Assembly (NCBI RefSeq): GCF_907165205.1
Contig: NC_058189.1
Span: forward strand, 17,420,001 to 17,484,000
Length of the DNA stretch: 64,000 nt
Direction: 5' to 3'
Source: Coccinella septempunctata
Lineage: Eukaryota > Arthropoda > Insecta > Coleoptera > Coccinellidae
Part shown: positions 47,083 through 56,903 of the stretch, piece by piece
Numbering within the stretch: position 1 is the first letter of the stretch
How the letters are laid out: each line of letters begins with the position of its first letter
Notes under the pieces: model-generated
Told to the model about the DNA's origin: nothing
Database searches by the model: none
Seen by the model: the letters and a program-made list of their open reading frames with translations, nothing else
Made by a program: the position numbers and the translations under genes

Positions 47083-47491
47083 GGTTTTATACTCAAAAAT
47101 CTCAAAATATCAACAATTTGAAAATAATAAAATATTCAGAAATCTTCACTGGAATAGTCTAATATAAAACTATGGTATAAAGCCGAATGTTTTATACGCT
47201 ATGAGAAAAATCAGAAAAGAGATACGAAAAAAATAAGCTCACCTGATGTTTTCTGCAGTACCAACGAGAAAAAAGAATTATCTGGACACTTAGGATGAAC
47301 ACCAACTTTGAAAATTTTAACGAATTAAAATTCCGATAACAAATATAGAACCTTCACAAACTTCACAGACGGAATCAAATATTCCGTAGCTTGGTTAGTG
47401 GGCACTTTAACCTCCGCTTTCACTTTTACGGCACTGTGACACTTCGACTTTCTCGTCCGCTTTCTCTTTTATAGCACTAGGAGCACTGTAG

Positions 47492-47530
47492 CACGTCTCC
47501 TCTTGTCAAGCGAATGACTCGGAATGTTTC
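47492..47530 (-). promoter_or_regulatory. Internal promoter of copy D (initiator plus DPE)
   Basis: ACATTC forms the initiator (A at 47525), and AGACGTG is exactly at +28. Four extra bases (GAAA) precede it at the insertion boundary. Confidence 0.6.
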
Positions 47531-47547
47531 GTTCTCACTCAATACAG

Positions 47548-47813
47548 AATGGGAGGCTGAAATTCCAAGATAATACGAAGTGTTGTCTTACCTATGGACT
47601 CAAGACGGTTCGGTTGTGGGCGTGCACTTGCACCGGAAAAGAAATCTACTTCGGCGAAGCAGAAAAAAAATGCGAACAAAAAAGAAAACTATCAAGAAAA
47701 AACACGAAATAACTATTCTAATATTGCAACGAACAGCTCCACTTAAAGGTTTTAAACGTAAAATCTCGAATTCGCGTAATCAACACTAGCAGCATTTATC
47801 GGATTCAATCGAA
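47548..47813. other. Short non-coding stretch
   Basis: Host-side flank of copy N; A-rich, no gene seen. Confidence 0.3.
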
Positions 47814-47823
47814 TTGATTGACC

Positions 47824-48298
47824 TTTGGTGTAGCAGGGGGAAAATCTGCAAGACAGACGAACCGCCCTCATCTCCTGAGGGGGAACAGTGTGGGGTTTCT
47901 CACTCTCCTGAGCTCGAGACCCACTAAAAACCCTACTGCTTCTTGAATTTTGGTTCCGGGCATTTGCCTATAAACCGTTCATCTCTTGGTCGGTTTTCTT
48001 CTCACACACTATCGTGCTGGGATTTGTGTGTTTATCCTCTATTGGATTAACACTTTATTGAATTTTTCAATAAGTTTCTGTTGTTATTTTAATCTCTTTT
48101 TAATTGATCTCTTGGTCTTCTTCGGTAAATTCGCATTCTCCTTTTGTCTTCCTCTGGGTCGTAGTCCACTAGTCTCCTGAGTTCTTGATTCGGATGGTTT
48201 TTCGCTGTTTCGAATAATTTCTCTGCTTTTCTGTTCATGAATTCCGTTATGGTTTCCCATTTCAGGTCCTTATAAATCTGTCTATTCCTGACGAATCC
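47824..48298 (-). mobile_element. 5'-truncated family A fragment with perfect target duplication
   Basis: On the minus strand it runs from the NRQIYKDLKWETITEF region of ORF2 through the stop and tail. TTGATTGACC flanks both ends (47814-47823, 48299-48308). The poly-A is very short (three). The tail hairpin stem CCCTC/GAGGG is kept with a seven-base loop. Confidence 0.9.
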
Positions 48299-48308
48299 TT
48301 GATTGACC

Positions 48309-48922
48309 TGCGGGGAGACATCTGCTTTTATACCCACCAAGGGGGGTGTGGAAACTAGATGTGCCCCGGTATGTGTCGAAAATCGGTAATATTTACGTCG
48401 ATGAAGACGTCTTAATTTCTGCTTATGGGTACCGAAAAACAAAAACTCGGTTATCTCCCAATTCAGGATGTTTTATACGGTGCGACATCGTTTTTCAGAA
48501 TTGAAAAATAAATAAAAACGGTGCGGAATGTTCACAGTTCCGAACGGAATCCTGAATTGGAAACTGAAAATATTCTTCTCAAAAATTAGTCTATTCTAGA
48601 ATGAGGGTGCAAAATTGTATCTTCATGACAACTTTTATTCCTAGTGATCCGGATTTAGCAAAAAACCCATAGCAAGTTCAAAAACGACTTGATCCAATAG
48701 TGTACGAGTGAGAAAATATTTTCAATTGACCATATCCAGAATTTAATACTTTTTCGGCAAATGCAGGTGAGGCAACTTTATACATAGACTTTCCATTAAG
48801 GCTAATTCTGAAAGAAACATGCATAATTATGTATAATTTGCATTATCTAAATGGAATGAATTATGGTTATCTCTTCGAGATATGAAAGCCAATTTTTTTA
48901 TTTCCAAATTATCTTTATTCAT
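48309..48922. other. Upstream region of the Ly6-like gene
   Basis: No coding region is seen. A TATA-like box follows at 48924. Confidence 0.3.
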
Positions 48923-48923
48923 A

Positions 48924-48954
48924 TATATAAGGTACTTCAAGATTCAACTCAGGA
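48924..48954 (+). promoter_or_regulatory. TATA-containing promoter of the Ly6-like gene
   Basis: TATATAAG at 48924-48931 predicts a transcript start around 48946-48956, near TTCAACTC. This favours the ATG at 48966 over the in-frame ATG at 48882, which lies upstream of the box. Confidence 0.45.
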
Positions 48955-48965
48955 ATTTTTCAATC

Positions 48966-49305
48966 ATGAAGATATACGTATCCTTAATATTCATAGTTTT
49001 GAGCACCAATAACATTTTTATCTCATTGGTCAATTCTTTGGAATGTCAGTATTGCAGCAGCACACAATATTCTTCTGATTGTCGCAAAGGCACCGTGACT
49101 GATCTCAAGACATGTACCATCCAGGGAGAAGATCACTGCTATGTAGAGTATATAATAAACACGGGCAGTGAGCCTTTATATCGTAGAGGGTGTGCTCCTG
49201 GCAACTGGTGTCAACAACAGGTAGGAAATCATGGTACCGCACTGAAATTCTGCAATACATGCCAAGGATCACAATGCAACAATGAAGCTATTGGGTCCAA
49301 AGACT
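48966..49305 (+). CDS. Ly6/uPAR-type (three-finger) secreted protein, exon 1
   Basis: Exon 1 encodes a signal peptide (about residues 1-24, MKIYVSLIFIVLSTNNIFIS) and a first three-finger domain. The domain begins LECQYC, contains DCRKG, RRGC and WCQQQ, and ends QCNN, with ten cysteines in all, which is typical of Ly6/uPAR folds. It ends at AAGACT/GTGAGT, a strong splice donor, in phase 1. Joined in phase to 54569-54840 it gives a 203-residue protein. Such insect proteins act outside the cell or at its surface in cell adhesion, septate junctions or channel modulation; which applies here cannot be told. If the donor is ignored, the frame stops at 49340 and AATAAA follows at 49395, so a short one-domain isoform is possible. 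Confidence 0.8.
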
Positions 49306-49431
49306 GTGAGTATTATTTCTGCTTCTACAAAAACGTATAAAATATTGAATGCATACAGTCGATACCTGATAAGAATCCCGGTCCCGGATTAAGAAATAAA
49401 ATATTATTGGGGTCCAAGCTAGAAAAAACTT

Positions 49432-51130
49432 AATATTATAATAATAATGTCTTTATTTTCCCAATTTAAAACTCAAGGGGAAGTTCACCAAGTAGGTGCT
49501 CTACCACTTAACCCTTGTTATGTGACACAATTTGGAATAAGCACTAAAGAGAGAGCAAAAAAAAGTTAAGCAACAATACAATTCCAATGAGCAGAAAAAA
49601 AAAATAAACATAAAAAAGGTGTCTCTGAAACAACGGAAAAAAACTGACTCTCGAAAACAATCAGAGATATTATGCATACAGAGCCTGAAGGAGAAGAGCC
49701 CTGATTTCTCTCTTGAATCTTACGAGCGTAAACGTTTTGAACTCATTTGGCACTGCGTTATAAAATTTTACCACATTGTACCTGAAACTCCTCTGGATGA
49801 TGGCCGTTCTGTGTTGGGGACAAGAGAGCAGATTCCTATGCCTTATATTCAAATCATGAATATCAGTTCTATACCTCAGTTTGTTGTAAAGATATGGCGG
49901 ACATTTCTCAATTATAATTTTATGATAAGTACACAAGGTATAATACTCAAAACATTTTTTAATTGGCAACCAGTACAGCGCCTTTAGCATATGCGAGACC
50001 TGCTCATATTTCCTAATCCCATATATGAACCCGATGCAGCTATTTTGAACACGCTGTATTCGACCTAATGTTTCTTGGTCAAGACAAAAGCTGTAGACAG
50101 TAGAACTATAATTAAATATTAACATGACCAAAATCTCACACAAGACATTCTTTGTAGTAATAGGCAAAAAAGATCTATGCTGGTAGAGCATACTCGATCA
50201 CTCAAGAAATCTCAACGAGCTGTCCACAATCAGGCCCAAGTCTCTTACGTTCTCCTGGAAATTAATGGTATCACCGCGGATCACAGCCCTGTGATTATTC
50301 TCAACAAAGTTTCTATTATTTTTCGACCCAAACATTATAGCGAATGATTTCCTTGCATTCAATATCAAAGAATGTTTTTCCGCTTTAAGTGCCAACCGAT
50401 CTAGATTTTCATTTATTCTAACAGCTGCGATATCAAAATTATTCATGGGGAAATCAAAAAGAACCTGAAAATCGTCAGCTTACATATGAACTTTTCCATG
50501 AAGGATACTCTTGGTGAATTGGCTGGTGTACACTATGAAAAGAAGAGGCTGGGGTACTCCGCTCTGAACAGATTTAGCGCATGAGGTCCTGTCACCCAAC
50601 TTCACAAACTGCGAACGTCCAGCAAGATAGGAGCTCAGAAGGTTAAGATCTTCACCTGACACTCCAAAAGATTTCGAGATAGCCGAAAAGATATCATGCC
50701 GTACAGTATCGAAGGCTCTACTGAAGTCCAGCAAAAATAAAACAGAACATCTGGATTCATCAATGGACTGAAAAATGTCATCAGTCACATCGAGAAGTGC
50801 ACTGGTTGCACTATAACCCGGACGAAAACCAGACTGAGTCGCAGGCAGAATCCCATTCAGCTTGAGATATTCGGAAAGTTAGACTTCCATTATTTGCTCT
50901 AAAATTTTAGATAATTCAGGTAGTATACTGATACTATTCGGGATAGGTGTGACAGGGGCACATTTCCAACAAGAGGGGAACTTAGAACTGAGTATAATGC
51001 TGTTATAAATGTTGACAAGAAATGGAAGAATATGAGGACAGCTAATTTTAACAAACGATATCGAGATAGTATCAGAACCTGGGGCACTATTCTTAATTTT
51101 TTTCAGCACTTTGATTATGTAATTTTCATC
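49432..51130 (-). mobile_element. 5'-truncated CR1-like element in the Ly6 intron
   Basis: The minus strand carries most of an RT in four frames, followed by a 3' end with a TAA-type microsatellite (AATAATATTATAATAATAAT on the minus/plus strands around 49432-49455). It starts within the RT finger region. It differs from the other two CR1-like elements in the window. Confidence 0.7.
49670..51130 (-). pseudogene. Reverse transcriptase remnant of the CR1-like element
   Basis: Recognisable pieces in order on the minus strand: KVLKKIKNSAPGSDTISI (finger start), LFLLDFSRAFDTVRHDIF, VKLGDRTS, VQSGVPQPLLFIVYTSQF (the PQGSVLGPLLF box with a deletion), RDLGLIVDSSLRF, and the C-terminal domain (LGRIQRVQNSCIGFIYG, YWLPIKKCFEYYTLC). 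The YADD box is only partly legible (ADDFQVL on the opposite side of a stop at about 50470). Several frameshifts; not functional. Confidence 0.75.
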
Positions 51131-51226
51131 TAAGAGAATATACAAATTGGGCTAAATACAGCCATTTAATACAATCGGAAATAACAGAAATTCCAACAAT
51201 AAGCACTCCAGAGGATCTGGAATGTG
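51131..51226 (+). mobile_element. Short internal piece of family A ORF2
   Basis: The piece matches 5513-5607 of copy A1 nearly base for base (GGGCTAAATACAGCCATTTA). It carries neither the element's 5' nor 3' end and lies between the CR1-like fragment and repeat R. Confidence 0.8.
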
Positions 51227-51395
51227 TTTAGATGAAACATTATACATTTAAATTCACTTACATTGAATATGTCCGCTACCGTCTGATATATTGTAGATAT
51301 GTATTAGAATATCAAACTTCCTGAAACCCTGTCTTCTCTCTTATTCAATCACTTTTGTAATATTAATCAAGAGAGATGTAGGAAAGGAGGCGCAA
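51227..51395. repeat. Dispersed repeat R, copy 2 (partial)
   Basis: It matches repeat R at 61397 onward (TTCACTTACATTGAATATGT-like stretch, CCTGAAACCCTGTCT) with more divergence, and ends earlier than the other copies. Confidence 0.55.
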
Positions 51396-52540
51396 ATGGA
51401 GATCGGAAATACTAGGCTGCGTCCAATGACGTCACACTAGCGCATTGGCGTAGATAGCTATCATTATTAGAAATTTCACTTCAGTGAACTGAACTGGTAG
51501 GTTAGAGGTTAGATGTACATTTTTAAGCAGAATGATGTGATCCGTAGAGAAAACGTTGGTTTTTAACATATTGGATCAGAACCTTCTACATCCAGAGCTA
51601 TGAAATCGAATTTATAACAATAATATCTAATACAGTATACCTACGAGATGCAGACATTTAAAATTTGAAGTACACCAACAGCAATATAGTCCTGAAGTTC
51701 AGTACTGAAGGCATATGAGCTAAATGAAAAGAAGAAAAAATGTCGCTATATGATTATCTAACCTAAATATATAATACTTACCTGTGCAAATGAATGCAGT
51801 AGAACAACGAAAACTGCCTGATAATATAAAAGTTTGCTTGAATAAAATGATTCAGAAAAGAAAGGAAATAAATAGGTTCCAAGTATTTCAGAAGAATAAA
51901 TTTTAATACTTATGTATGCTATGCACTTACGGATTACATTTTCCAAGAGGGTTAACATCATTTGTGTCTAAATTCAATATGTACTCTCAAAATAATTCAC
52001 AGCTCAACTTTGCATACTTTTTTAGGAACACTCAGTTTACGAACAGCAGTAGGTGCTGAGGGCTTAAAATGGAAAATAATTGAACAGAATTCAAAATAAT
52101 TCGGAATATCGGCAAAATATTTTCTCAGAAGGCATAAAAAGAGGACAGCATTACGAAAAAATTACATCAAATATTAATTCGACCGGTCCCTAATTCGCTC
52201 GTGACGAGTGTTCCATGCAAAGTGAAAAATGAATTATGCAGTTTTTCATGGCAATAACGAAATTTCTGTAAGGGATGTAAAAAATATAGATATCATGAGC
52301 CGTTTGAAAAAGCATTCCGAAGTGAACTAAACCATAAAATTTGATCGAAATCGGACCTTGCAGTCCAGAATTATGGCTATCGAAAATTTAGACCAATGTT
52401 CATGAATCACCCCGTACCTCGGAAACTAATTGCCATAGGATAGAAAACAAGCAAGTTTTCTGTAAGGCCTGGATGACCTGCATTCATCATTAGGCTATGG
52501 CCAACGACTCATGAAACACCCTGTATATGTTACACTATTC

Positions 52541-54218
52541 CAGTGGCGGATTTACATATTTGCCGCCAGAAGGCTATTAAAATTTTGCCGCCCTTACCAC
52601 AATTATTTAGTTCAAAATATTGGGGAAATTTTTGTGTCAGTGAATATGTAACATTGAGATTTGTACACCGTTTTACTAATAACTACTCATAATTATTGTG
52701 ACCTAGGGAATCGATGTGTCAGTTCCCGAGTTCCCAGATCAATTTTACAATGCAACGATTAAGATGAGATTTCACAAGACATAGAATGTTTATTTCTGAA
52801 TGAAATAAAATTTTGTCATAGACTTCTAGAGAGGCGAAGTAATGAATATATTAATTGATATTAGTCACACACATATACATTCAATAAACGTAATTAAATC
52901 ACTTTTATTGGGCACACAGTTTGAAATAGAATAGATATATTCTATATCAAATGAAAAGAAGAAATTTATTATCATTAAGTATGGCACACCATATATACAT
53001 GGTATCTGGTCCAACAGTTTCAAAAATTAAGGGGGTGATTCTTCGTCAGAAATTAGGCTGGACCTTTAATGTAAAATTTTCTTCTCTGAGCCCCACTGCT
53101 TAGTTACAGCCCGAAAAGCAGTTTTTAATTTTTTTCTTGAGAATCGAAAAACTGACAAGAATGAAATCAAGCAGATTTTATGCGGGGTAGAAATTTTTGG
53201 TGCTGTTCCTCTATTAATGAAAGTGCTAGAAAAACCCACTCCTAAACATTGTTTCGCTTCTTTTTTTTTTTCATATCCATATTTCACAATGAAAGATTGA
53301 TTTTGGATAGCTTGATCTTTTCTTCACAAATAAGTTCTCTTCTAGTTTCTTCTGAAAATTCAGGGTTTTTCAGTTATTAGCAAAAAATGAAATTTTGACG
53401 ATTTCGAAAAGTTCTCCTAACTTTTTTGTCATTGAAGTTACAGATTTGAAACTTGAACCTTCTACAGGCACTCTTATATGTAGAATCCACCAAAAATTTC
53501 TTTTCATTTCGAAATATTAGGCGAACTTTCGTTTTTTCAAAAGCAAACTTTCATTGAACTTATTATTTTCGAATTGAAAAGAAAGATTCTGTCAGTAGGA
53601 TCTACGTATAAAAGTGACTTAGAACTTTCAGATCTGTAACTTCAAACACAAAAAAGTTATGAGAACTTTTCGAAATCGTCAAAATCCCAATTTTTGTTTA
53701 TAACTCAAAATTTTGAAATGATAGGCCGGTTCTGTTTTCAGATTTAAATTAGTCATGAAAAAAGAGCTCGAGAATGTGTTATCCGTTTTCTTTTAGTTGC
53801 TATAGTTGTCGAGATCCCCTCAGTAGACAACGAATTTTGCCCATCCTGTACATAGAGCCATAGGTACGAAGTTCTGGACAAACATTTCTTGAATTGTGTT
53901 TTTGTAGGAACCGAAGAAACACATCCCAACGATTCAGAATCTGGTTTCACCAAAATTTTTCAACCTCACGAAGTTTCAGTATAGTCCCATGCGGCCGAAA
54001 TAAGAGGGAAACAGGAAAATAGTAATGATGCACTACTTGTTCAGTTTTTTTTATATTTAGGGAAAATCAGATGTAGATAGATATTAAAATATTTTTGAAA
54101 TACAAGTATTTCAGTTTCTATAATTAGTACAAACAAAATTGTCCCCAAATTTGCCGCCCCCTGAAATCTGCCGCCCTAGGCTGCAGCCTACTCAGCCTCT
54201 ATGGTAAATCCGCCACTG
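52541..54218. mobile_element. Non-autonomous hAT-like element in the Ly6 intron
   Basis: Terminal inverted repeats CAGTGGCGGATTTAC are perfect over 15 bases, with the 8-base duplication CACTATTC on both sides (52533-52540, 54219-54226). Its 1,678 bases show no transposase. Subterminal GCCGCC-rich segments recur at both ends. Confidence 0.85.
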
Positions 54219-54568
54219 CACTATTCTAAGCAGAATGTAATTATGTTGATCTGATTGAAATGTGCCCACCATTTTTTCACATGAAATATTCGTTTTTAAT
54301 ATTTTTTTGCGCATGAAAATTCTCCCGAATGATCAATTGCGAAAATGCTATCTTTAGGTTCCCCTTTTTATTATTGGATTACTCAGGTGAGGACTGAAAT
54401 TCTGTTAAATACGTGACATTTTTTGAAGTACAAAAGTTTTTAGCAGATATTTCTTTCCATTCTGAAGTTTTAAACATTTAACTCCTGATACCTTCAAATT
54501 TTTATGAGATTAAATCAATTCATGCTTTCAGTATTTTCATTATAAATTAATCAGTTATATTTTTTCAG

Positions 54569-54840
54569 CTTCTTCGGTCTTATGCAGAAAATGCGAGGGT
54601 GAACATCCCGACAGTGACTGCAGAAAAGGCACCCTCAACACAAGTGAGGAATGTCCAATAGGTTCCTTGTGTATCGAATATTATGTTGCGACTACTAGAA
54701 GGAATTTATGGAAAAGAGATTGTGGTGACAGTAATTCATGTTCCAAACTTCAGAAACAATATTTAAAATCATTGGAAGAATGCAAAAGCTGTATTTATGA
54801 ATTGTGTAACAATGATGAAATGAAGGTTGTTTCGCGTTGA
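54569..54840 (+). CDS. Ly6/uPAR-type (three-finger) secreted protein, exon 2
   Basis: After the acceptor TTTTTTCAG (54568) the frame continues in phase with a second three-finger domain: LCRKC, DCRKG, EC, LCIEYY, KRDC, SC, EC, SC and finally LCNND, again ten cysteines. It ends with a short polar tail and TGA, with no hydrophobic end, so a GPI anchor is unlikely and the protein should be secreted. The two domains share the DCRKGT motif in the same place, evidence of internal duplication. No nearby consensus polyadenylation signal was seen before AATAAA at about 55186. Confidence 0.8.
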
Positions 54841-55370
54841 TCTGAGAAAATTGTCATCCACTTGCATTTGTTAATGACTTACTGTAACTTTATTTCCCCT
54901 ATTTAGGGGTTGTGATGAAATACAACTAAGCAGAATATTTCAGAATGAGATGCTGATTTTTAAAGGTGTGTTTCCTAGATACCTATATTGATGAAATCTG
55001 TCAAATCTCTGTCAGTATTAGTGGACATTTTTCGATTTGTAATATTTTTTGATGTTTCGACCAACGGCGTCTGTACGGGATGTTGTAGTTAGAAAATTTC
55101 GAGTTCTAGCGAATTCGATTTGTCCAAATTGATGATCTTCTCAAAAACATTCAGGGGCAAACAGCAAACAGTATTATAATACTGCATAATAAAAAAATTT
55201 GAAATGGTAACAATGAGTTGTGAAAAGTTCTCCTCAGCAGAAATAGCCTTAAGTCAAATCCGCCACTGATTATGTCTAGTATTATAACCATGAAACTCAG
55301 TACATGTCTTGAGTTTTTTCAAATTTTTGTGCACATAATTCAAGCAATTTAATATGTAAATAGAAGGAAA
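54841..55370. other. 3' flank of the Ly6-like gene
   Basis: No gene is recognised. TCAAATCCGCCACTG at 55252-55266 equals the right end of the hAT family at 54218, but no left end is seen, so this is a relic. Confidence 0.35.
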
Positions 55371-55399
55371 TGTTCTCAAGTTTCACAAGGAAATCAAGA

Positions 55400-55660
55400 C
55401 CATCCCTAATCTGAAATTTGATGATTTTGGTTTTATCCAAATTAACAATCAAAACTTTCTTCGGCACCACAAAGAGAAGCTCTCAGTAAGAGATTCACAT
55501 ATCCTTCGTTCAAATTACGAGCTTTAATAGCCACGTATGTGGCAAAAAGAATCACAATGCAAGCCACAATATAAGTATTGAGGAAGCTCGTTAATAAAAA
55601 GAATAAAAAGAATTAGCCCCAAAACCGAATCTTGGGAGACACCTAATTTAGGAAAATATA
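55400..55660 (-). pseudogene. Decayed non-LTR reverse transcriptase fragment
   Basis: The minus strand reads LGVSQDSVLGLILFILFINE, clearly related to the GVPQGSVLGPLLFxxYIND box, and further on NLDKTKIIKF, the typical segment after the YxDD region. The YADD box itself is degraded. It is a short old remnant directly beside the family C fragment. Confidence 0.55.
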
Positions 55661-55673
55661 TTCGTCAATGGGA

Positions 55674-55988
55674 TTTTTTTTTTAAAGCAGGGGGAATCTG
55701 CGACCGTGAAAACACGGGGCTCTATCTCTCGCCCAGAGGAATCCATTTATAGGGAACACTGTGGGGTTACTCACTCTCCTGAGTTCGCGACCCACTAAAC
55801 CTAACCTGCTTTACATTGGTTCCGGGCATTTGCCTATAAACCATTTATCCCTTGATCCGTTAATTTCTTCTTGCACATTATAGTGCTAGGGTTTTCATGT
55901 TCGTCCATTTCGGATATCTCTTCTTAGTATAGTTTTAATAAGTTTCCGTTCTCATTTTAATCTCTCCTCAATTGATGTCGCGGTCTCC
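55674..55988 (-). mobile_element. 5'-truncated family C 3' end, minus strand
   Basis: On the minus strand it runs from the last residues of ORF2 through the 3' UTR and the family C tail (GTGGGTCGCGAACTCAGG, then CCTCTGGGCGAGAGATAG) to ten A. It meets a plus-strand family C fragment head to head after a spacer of about five bases. Confidence 0.8.
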
Positions 55989-56451
55989 CATTGCAGCAAA
56001 GAGCCATATACAAAGAATTCAGGCTACAGAAAACAAGCTACTACGATATGCCATAGATGCGCCTTGGTTTGTCAGGAACAAAAAGATATATCGAGATATA
56101 TCTGAAGTGGGAAACCATCACAGAATTTATCAAGAGGAAAGCTGAAAAGTTATTCGAAACAGCGAATTAACATCCAAACGAAGAACTCAGGAGACTAGTG
56201 GACTACGATCCGGAGGAAGACAGAGGAAGAATGAGAATTTACAAAAGGAGACCGCGAGATCAATTAAGGAGAGATTAAAATGAGTACGGAACCTTATTAA
56301 AACTATACTAAGAAGAGATATCCGAAAAGGACGAACATGAAAACCCTAGCACGACAATGTGCAAGAAGAAATTAACCGATCAAGGGATAAATGGTTTATA
56401 GGCAAATGCCCGGAACCAATAAAAAGCAAGTTAGGTTTAGTGGGTCGCGAC

Positions 56452-56485
56452 AGTTCACCTCGAGACGTTGTAGCAGGTAGATGTG
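56452..56485 (+). promoter_or_regulatory. Internal promoter of the intact family B element
   Basis: CAGTTC, with A at 56452 as the first transcribed base, is followed by AGATGTG exactly at +28. CAGTTC begins directly at the target-site boundary, so the 5' end is complete. Confidence 0.6.
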
Positions 56486-56496
56486 TTGAATGATAC

Positions 56497-56628
56497 CAGT
56501 GCGATACGTCATCTCTCGTGTTGTAAAAGAGAAAGTCGAAGTGAAAGTGTACACTAGCGATGCAGTGCGATACGTCATCTCTCGTGTTGTAAAAGAGAAA
56601 GTCGAAGTGAAAGTTGACACTAGCGAAG
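56497..56628 (+). repeat. 66-bp tandem duplication in the family B 5' UTR
   Basis: Two units start at CAGTGCGATACGTCATCTC (56497 and 56563). They differ only near their ends (GTGTACACTAGCGATG against GTTGACACTAGCGAAG). The shared part includes AAAGAGAAAGTCGAAGTGAA, which is also conserved in the 5' UTR of families A and C. Confidence 0.85.
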
Positions 56629-56903
56629 CTACGGAATTCTTGATTCCGTCTACGAAACTTCCGAAGTTTTTTGTAAGTTCTATAAGTGTATGCGTTATAG
56701 AGCGGAAATTCGTTCAAATTCAGTGTGTTCAGTGTAGAGTCCAGATCACCTCCAAGATCGCTGGTTCCACGGATATCACTGGTGAGTCGATTTATTTTTC
56801 TCATAGTATAGAAAATATATAACTTAGCCATTTTTCTTTTGTCTTGAAAAATTTTATTTCCAATTTCTTTGAGTAGCAAAGTAATTATTAATTAGATTCT
56901 AAA

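Larger units (their letters stand above)
42656..47530 (-). mobile_element. Nearly complete family A element (copy D)
   Basis: It spans from GAAACATTCCGAGTC to a 21-base poly-A, with the perfect 10-base duplication GTTCTCACTC (plus strand) at 42646-42655 and 47531-47540. It sits inside the first 20 bases of copy N. ORF1 is open and ORF2 has one small deletion, so it is young. Initiator A is at 47525 and AGACGTG lies at +28 (47498-47492). Confidence 0.9.
32291..47547 (-). mobile_element. Family C Jockey element (copy N), interrupted by three insertions
   Basis: Four minus-strand pieces belong together: 47547-47531 (first 17 bases), 42645-40810 (5' UTR, ORF1, ORF2 start), 35468-34603 (endonuclease and linker) and 34153-32291 (RT and truncated tail). 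They are separated by family A copy D, a Copia element and a SINE-like insert. The pieces join in register: with copy D removed, AGACGT lies exactly at +28 of the initiator. Own length is about 4.6 kb. The tail is cut inside GTGGGTCGCGAAC, so poly-A is missing. Confidence 0.85.
49306..54568 (+). other. Intron of the Ly6-like gene, filled with transposable elements
   Basis: The intron starts GTGAGT and ends TTTTTTCAG, 5,263 bases long. It contains a CR1-like RT fragment on the minus strand, a 95-base internal piece of family A, a copy of repeat R, and a 1.7 kb hAT-like element. Stretches 51396-52540 and 54227-54560 show nothing recognisable. Confidence 0.65.

Noticed and set aside
13078..48298. 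Run of same-strand Jockey elements as a telomere-type array (like HeT-A/TART)
   Set aside because: The copies are nested with target duplications and are interrupted by Copia, CR1-like and hAT insertions; a telomeric array would be end-to-end without target duplications.
48882..48965. Upstream in-frame ATG of the Ly6-like gene
   Set aside because: It lies before the TATA-like box, and the ATG at 48966 directly starts a good signal peptide.
52200..52540. Mariner-like right end (CATGAAACACCCTGTA) near 52535
   Set aside because: No matching left end was found upstream.
53066..53287. Small open frame in the hAT-like element as transposase
   Set aside because: Too short and without a DDE or hAT dimerisation motif.
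55674..56450. Inverted family C fragments as a twin-priming 5' inversion
   Set aside because: Both arms contain the same 3' UTR; twin priming joins non-overlapping parts.
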